A stretch of DNA of 9,108 nt from 13-2-20CM-68-14 sp036378475 (GTDB lineage: Bacteria > Actinomycetota > Thermoleophilia > Gaiellales > Gaiellaceae). Position 1 is the first letter of the stretch, and each line of letters starts with the position of its first letter. Shown in pieces: positions 6,568 through 9,108 of the stretch. The stretch spans positions 1 to 9,108 of the forward strand of contig DASUWJ010000021.1 of NCBI GenBank assembly GCA_036378475.1, written 5' to 3'. A program made the translations under genes and the position numbers. The notes under the pieces were generated by a model. It was not told the origin of the DNA. It did not search any database and saw only the letters and a list, made by a program, of their open reading frames with translations.

Positions 6568-6768
6568 ATGAGCGACGACTGGACGGCCGGGTTGCCCGAA
6601 CACGTCGCGAGCTACCTCGTTCGCCGGGCACTGAGCACTATTCCCGAGAGCGTTCGGGACACGCTCGCCCAGCTTTCACCGGAGGAGCTCGAGACGCTCG
6701 AGCGCGTCGGGGCCAGCCTCCAGGAAGCGGGAGTGGAGCCGATCGGCTACGCCATGATCATCCACTAG
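6568..6768 (+). CDS. Small acidic protein of 66 aa, family not recognised
   Basis: I do not recognise the family. The protein begins MSDDWTAGLPEHVASYL, has two predicted amphipathic helices (about 10-32 and 37-53, the second reading LSPEELETLERVGASLQEAG), and ends in VEPIGYAMIIH. It has no Cys, no membrane segment and no signal peptide. Evidence that it is real: an AAAGGTGAG upstream, 10-nt spacing from the STAND gene, strong G/C third-position bias, and a stop that becomes a tight junction with the HDO gene once the IS982 element is removed. The acidic LSPEEL-type helix followed by a short hydrophobic, aromatic tail has the general look of a RiPP precursor or carrier peptide, but an adaptor or antitoxin-like partner of the STAND protein is equally possible. 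The TAG stop is part of the CTAG target site of the insertion. Confidence 0.72.
   Translation: MSDDWTAGLPEHVASYLVRRALSTIPESVRDTLAQLSPEELETLERVGASLQEAGVEPIGYAMIIH
6765..6768. repeat. CTAG target-site duplication, left copy of IS982 element
   Basis: CTAG abuts the left inverted repeat and occurs again at 7761-7764 beside the right one. CTAG is its own reverse complement, so it also lengthens the apparent inverted repeat to 16 bp and the duplication could be 2 to 4 bp. Any such choice gives the same reconstructed empty site, CCACTAGCGTG. Confidence 0.7.
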
Positions 6769-6780
6769 ATGAGTGATTCC
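6769..6780 (+). repeat. Left inverted repeat of the IS982 element
   Basis: ATGAGTGATTCC, the exact reverse complement of 7749-7760. Beyond 12 bp the two ends match only partially. Confidence 0.88.
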
Positions 6781-6783
6781 TTT

Positions 6784-7668
6784 TCAGTGGTCATAGGCTG
6801 TGAAGCTGCGGCCGGGTTGGCCAGCCTGCCAGTTGTGCCAGACGCCGATCGCGAGCGCGAGGATGCGTTGGCAGATGCGTGCCCAGACGCCCTCGAGGGT
6901 GCGGCCGCCGTGACGCTCGAGCGAGAGTTGGCCCTTCGTGGTATCGATGATCGACTCGATCCACTGACGGAGTCCGCCGAAGGGGCCGTGGCGGGGTTGT
7001 TCGTCCCGGCGGTCGGGGCGGAGGAAGGCGCCGGCGAGGGAAGCGACGGTCTGTTCGAACTCGTCGCCGGCGAAGCCTCTGTCGCCGATCACGAGCTCGT
7101 CACCCTGGAGGGAGCCGTCGCGGCGCATGCGCTCGAGCAGCGCTGCGGCGACCTCGCGCTCGGGCTCGTTCGCCGGGGCGAGGCAGAAGCCGTGCGGCAT
7201 CCCGTCCGGCGAGCAGACCAGATAGAGGCGCAAACCCCAGAAGTAGCGGGAATGCGCGGCGCAGTAGCCGTAGGCCGCATGACCGGCGAGGGCGGAGCGC
7301 TTGACCGTCTCGCGCGACTGCGCGCAGGGAACCGGGGTCGAGTCGAGCAGCCGCAGCCGGTCGCAGAACGACGGCGAGCTGCGGGCGAGCGCGCTGACGA
7401 GCGAACAGATCTGGGGCGCGAGCGCCCGGATACGCTTGGTGTAGCCGGCCTGCTTGGGGATATAGGGAAACAGGTGGACGAGCCGGCCGCGGGCGAAGCG
7501 CAGGAAACGCCGCTCAGAGGGGCAGTCGGGGAAGACTTGGCCGACGGCGAGGGCGATGATGCTGGCGTCGTTGATCCTCGGTCTGCGGCCCGGGCCGGAT
7601 CGCTTCGGCAGGAGATCGTCGGCGAGCACATAAAGTGCGATGAGCAGAGTGTCGAGGTCGGGTGGCAC
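6784..7668 (-). CDS. IS982-family DDE transposase
   Basis: Transposase of the surrounding element. IS982-type signatures are DLDTLLIALYVLADDLLP near the N-terminus, RLLDSTPVPCAQSRETVKRS, YGYCAAHSRYFWGLRLYLVC, GDRGFAGDEFE and the end LALAIGVWHNWQAG...RSFTAYDH. Numbered from the longer reading (ATG 7731, 315 aa), the DDE triad candidates are D130 (LLDSTP), D217 (VIGDRGF) and E259 (QWIES). I prefer GTG 7668 as the start, giving 294 aa. A perfect AAGGAGG (7679-7673) lies 4 nt upstream of it, and family proteins begin close to DLDTLL. The extra 21 residues from ATG 7731 have no ribosome site. The stop is close to the left inverted repeat, and no frame disruption is seen. Confidence 0.92.
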   Translation of the reverse strand: MPPDLDTLLIALYVLADDLLPKRSGPGRRPRINDASIIALAVGQVFPDCPSERRFLRFARGRLVHLFPYIPKQAGYTKRIRALAPQICSLVSALARSSPSFCDRLRLLDSTPVPCAQSRETVKRSALAGHAAYGYCAAHSRYFWGLRLYLVCSPDGMPHGFCLAPANEPEREVAAALLERMRRDGSLQGDELVIGDRGFAGDEFEQTVASLAGAFLRPDRRDEQPRHGPFGGLRQWIESIIDTTKGQLSLERHGGRTLEGVWARICQRILALAIGVWHNWQAGQPGRSFTAYDH

Positions 7669-7672
7669 GCGG

Positions 7673-7679
7673 CCTCCTT
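7673..7679 (-). promoter_or_regulatory. Shine-Dalgarno AAGGAGG of the IS982 transposase
   Basis: On the minus strand AAGGAGG is followed by CCGC and GTG at 7668. It is the best ribosome binding site in the window and decides the start in favour of GTG 7668 over the upstream ATG 7731. Confidence 0.75.
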
Positions 7680-7748
7680 GCTCGGCGTTGCGTTGGCAAC
7701 GCCCGACTTCGACACTCGACCGCAGGACCATTCCGTGCCCGTCAATTC

Positions 7749-7760
7749 GGAATCACTCAT
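7749..7760 (-). repeat. Right inverted repeat of the IS982 element
   Basis: GGAATCACTCAT, exact complement of the left end, followed by the second CTAG at 7761-7764. Confidence 0.88.
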
Positions 7761-7764
7761 CTAG
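7761..7764. repeat. CTAG target-site duplication, right copy
   Basis: The second CTAG flanks the right inverted repeat. One base later the GTG of the haem-oxygenase-like gene begins. Confidence 0.7.
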
Positions 7765-7765
7765 C

Positions 7766-8485
7766 GTGAGCGCGCTCAGCGCCGCGACGGCGCCGGAACA
7801 GACGCCACCGCCGCTGACGCCGAGCAGGCGCCTGCGGGGCAAGATCGCTCTCGCGATCGGCCCCTTCGCATCGGCATCGGCGCGACTCGTCACCGATCCG
7901 CGCCTGCACGAGCTGTGGCCGCGCTACCTGATCGCGCAGCACGGAATCATTCGCGCCACCGTTCCGCTCACGGAGCTCGCCGCGCGTCGGGCGCGCGAGC
8001 TCACGAAGGATCCCGTCGCGGGCGAGCTGGCCCGCTACCTCGAGAGCCATGCCGACGAGGAGCGACACCACGACGACTCGTTGCTGAACGACCTCGAGCT
8101 GCTCGGGGTCGAGCGCACGACCCTGGTGGCCCAAATGCCTTCTCCGGCCGTGGCGAGCCTCGTGGGATCTCAGTACTACTGGGTGCTTCATCACCACCCG
8201 CTTGCAGTCCTCGGGTACATCGCCGTGGTCGAGGGGTATCCGCCGGACCCGGGCCTGATCGCCGAGCTCAGTGCGCGAAGCGGCTACGCCCGCGATACGT
8301 TCAACACGATCGCCGAGCACGCTGCGCTCGATCCCGGCCATCGTGACCGGCTCGACCGGGCGATCGACTCGCTGCCGCTGACCGAGGCCCATGAACGGAT
8401 CCTCGGCGTGTCGGCAATCGTTACCGCTGGGCTAGCGGCACGCGTGCTGGAGGAACTTGTCACGACGCCGGTAGGCGCAGCCTGA
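7766..8485 (+). CDS. Haem-oxygenase-like iron-containing redox enzyme (HDO superfamily)
   Basis: A 239-aa all-helical protein resembling the 'iron-containing redox enzyme' family (haem-oxygenase-like diiron oxidases and oxygenases). Superfamily members include fatty-acid decarboxylases, N-oxygenases and peptide- or amino-acid-cleaving enzymes; the substrate here is unknown. Visible landmarks: an N-terminal basic/Pro-rich leader (1-35), the helix WPRYLIAQHG (51-60), the ligand-rich helix ESHADEERHHDDSLLNDLEL (93-112) with E98/E99 and H101/H102, a further candidate ligand E156 in AVVEGYPP, and H185 with D189 in AEHAALD. This matches the usual Glu/His distribution over three helices. GTG 7766 is chosen because it lies one base after the CTAG, and the frame upstream of it (open from 7640) is only transposon-end sequence. 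No Shine-Dalgarno precedes the GTG, consistent with former coupling to the 66-aa gene. The insertion has probably lowered or redirected its expression. Confidence 0.85.
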   Translation: MSALSAATAPEQTPPPLTPSRRLRGKIALAIGPFASASARLVTDPRLHELWPRYLIAQHGIIRATVPLTELAARRARELTKDPVAGELARYLESHADEERHHDDSLLNDLELLGVERTTLVAQMPSPAVASLVGSQYYWVLHHHPLAVLGYIAVVEGYPPDPGLIAELSARSGYARDTFNTIAEHAALDPGHRDRLDRAIDSLPLTEAHERILGVSAIVTAGLAARVLEELVTTPVGAA

Positions 8486-8661
8486 AACACAGACGCAGGA
8501 GGGACGCCCGCCGGCCCCGTACGACACGAGCGGACGCCGCCTTGGGACGGCTCGATCCCGGCTAGCGGATTCAGGGCCAGATCGGTCCTGCCGCAGATCC
8601 AATAGCGGCAAGCTCAGCCCACCAGTTTCACAAGCCCGGAAGGCCAGACGCGGATCGGGTA

Positions 8662-9009
8662 CTACTCGTGCGCTAGAGCTGCCCTGCTCCAGCCGTCGCG
8701 GATCAGCGGGCGGTAGAAGACGAATAGCAGCGCTGCCGCAACGAGCACGACACCCTCGTCAAACGGTCCCGGCACGGGCAAGAGTCCGATCACGATCAGC
8801 CAGCGCAGCGGTCGCGGGATGCGGCCGTCCTTGGCGAGGATCGTCACGGACCGGATGCACCGATGCACGAATCGAACCGCTGTGCGCACGGTGATCAGTG
8901 TAGGGCCTCTTTGAGCGGACTCTTGCTCGTCGCGGCCTCTGCCTTCGCTCGACGTTCCGAGCAGACAGGGCCACGTCCCGTCAAGTGGTGTGTCAGCTGA
9001 GCGCGCCAT
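8662..9009 (-). CDS. Small membrane protein of unknown function
   Basis: Function not recognised. The 115-aa reading has a polar N-terminus (1-40), a basic amphipathic stretch VRTAVRFVHRCIRSV (41-55), then RIPRPLRWLIVIGLLPVPGP and FDEGVVLVAAALLFVFYRPL, predicted to form one long or two short hydrophobic segments (about 68-99) broken by PVPGPFDE, and a short basic/polar tail. Similar small proteins with a proline-rich hairpin followed by FDE are, as I recall, common in actinobacteria. The start is uncertain. ATG 9009 has GAGG directly abutting it, too close for a normal ribosome site, but it lies 12 nt after the stop of the preceding minus-strand gene, so coupling could serve. GTG 8889 (residue 41) would remove the polar N-terminus, which looks unlike protein-coding sequence. 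Confidence 0.6.
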   Translation of the reverse strand: MARSADTPLDGTWPCLLGTSSEGRGRDEQESAQRGPTLITVRTAVRFVHRCIRSVTILAKDGRIPRPLRWLIVIGLLPVPGPFDEGVVLVAAALLFVFYRPLIRDGWSRAALAHE

Positions 9010-9021
9010 CCTCGCTTGACC

Positions 9022-9108
9022 TCAGGCCGCTGCTTCGATGGCGATCACCTCCTCGGGCTCGTCGGCGGGGCCGGTGAGCGCGCTGGCGATCGACTCGGCG
9101 CTCATGTA
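9022..9108 (-). CDS. C-terminal end of a minus-strand gene, cut by the window edge
   Basis: The minus strand is open from the window edge to TGA at 9024-9022. The visible end is MSAESIASALTGPADEPEEV followed by IAIEAAA. It is too short to assign to a family; the acidic, Ala-rich tail is typical of an actinobacterial C-terminus. The Met may be internal. It precedes the small membrane protein gene by 12 nt and is probably co-transcribed with it. Confidence 0.4.
   Translation of the reverse strand, partial: YMSAESIASALTGPADEPEEVIAIEAAA

Larger units (their letters stand above)
6769..7760 (-). mobile_element. IS982-family insertion sequence, complete (992 bp)
   Basis: The ends are a perfect 12-bp inverted repeat, ATGAGTGATTCC at 6769-6780 and GGAATCACTCAT at 7749-7760, with scattered further matches inward and CTAG on both flanks. 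The element holds one intact minus-strand transposase. The length of about 1 kb fits the family. Perfect ends, matching flanks and an uninterrupted transposase suggest a recent insertion. It lies exactly between the 66-aa gene and the haem-oxygenase-like gene, in the opposite orientation to both. Confidence 0.9.

Noticed and set aside
6769..7764. A 331-codon plus-strand frame that starts at ATG in the left inverted repeat and stops in the right CTAG, spanning the whole IS982 element.
   Set aside because: It is antisense to a clear IS982 transposase, and its product is Ala/Glu/Gly/Arg-rich without any family motif. Long antisense frames are expected in GC-rich coding DNA, and the ATG comes from the repeat sequence itself.
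8540..8610. GGCTCGATCCCGGCTAGC and the nearby GCCGC...GCGGC stem as a possible tRNA fragment or terminator.
   Set aside because: No cloverleaf can be completed around the T-arm-like string, and the 5-bp stem has a 10-base loop and no T tract.

Overview
The window is GC-rich throughout, with G/C-biased third codon positions and GTG starts. Its gene families fit an actinobacterium: a cyclase-STAND-TPR protein, an actinobacterial-type rhomboid-like membrane protein, and a haem-oxygenase-like diiron enzyme. A deep-branching soil lineage such as Thermoleophilia is my guess from gene content, not something the sequence proves. The odd length of 9108 bases and the insertion sequence at the left edge suggest a whole short contig.

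Layout. (1) 1-1486: an IS110-family element with an intact DEDD/serine-type transposase (231-1463). It is preceded by about 220 bases of non-coding DNA where a bridge RNA would be expected. (2) 1471-2238: two small stress or detoxification-type genes, both damaged. A VOC/glyoxalase-fold gene has a good Shine-Dalgarno that now points at AAG instead of ATG. A GST N-terminal-like (thioredoxin-fold) gene is frameshifted near base 2165, and its last 23 codons continue in another frame. (3) 2239-2440: about 200 bases with no gene seen. (4) 2441-3487, minus strand: a rhomboid-like polytopic membrane protein with a candidate Ser/His pair and a perfect 24-bp tandem duplication. (5) 3488-3644: a divergent intergenic region. 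(6) 3645-8485: a plus-strand unit made of a 970-aa class III cyclase-STAND ATPase-TPR protein, a 66-aa small protein 10 nt downstream, and a haem-oxygenase-like diiron oxidase/oxygenase (HDO) gene. An IS982-family element (6769-7760) sits exactly between the last two. (7) 8486-8661: no gene seen. (8) 8662-9108, minus strand: a small membrane protein and the tail of a further gene.

The most interesting unit is cyclase-STAND / 66-aa protein / HDO. Removing the IS982 element and one copy of the flanking CTAG puts the small gene's TAG stop one base before the GTG of the HDO gene. The three genes were therefore probably one tightly packed, translationally coupled operon: a large signal-sensing ATPase, a small acidic protein and an oxidative enzyme. 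That suggests a regulated small-peptide or small-molecule oxidation system, which is inference only. The insertion has removed the coupling and left the HDO gene without a visible Shine-Dalgarno.
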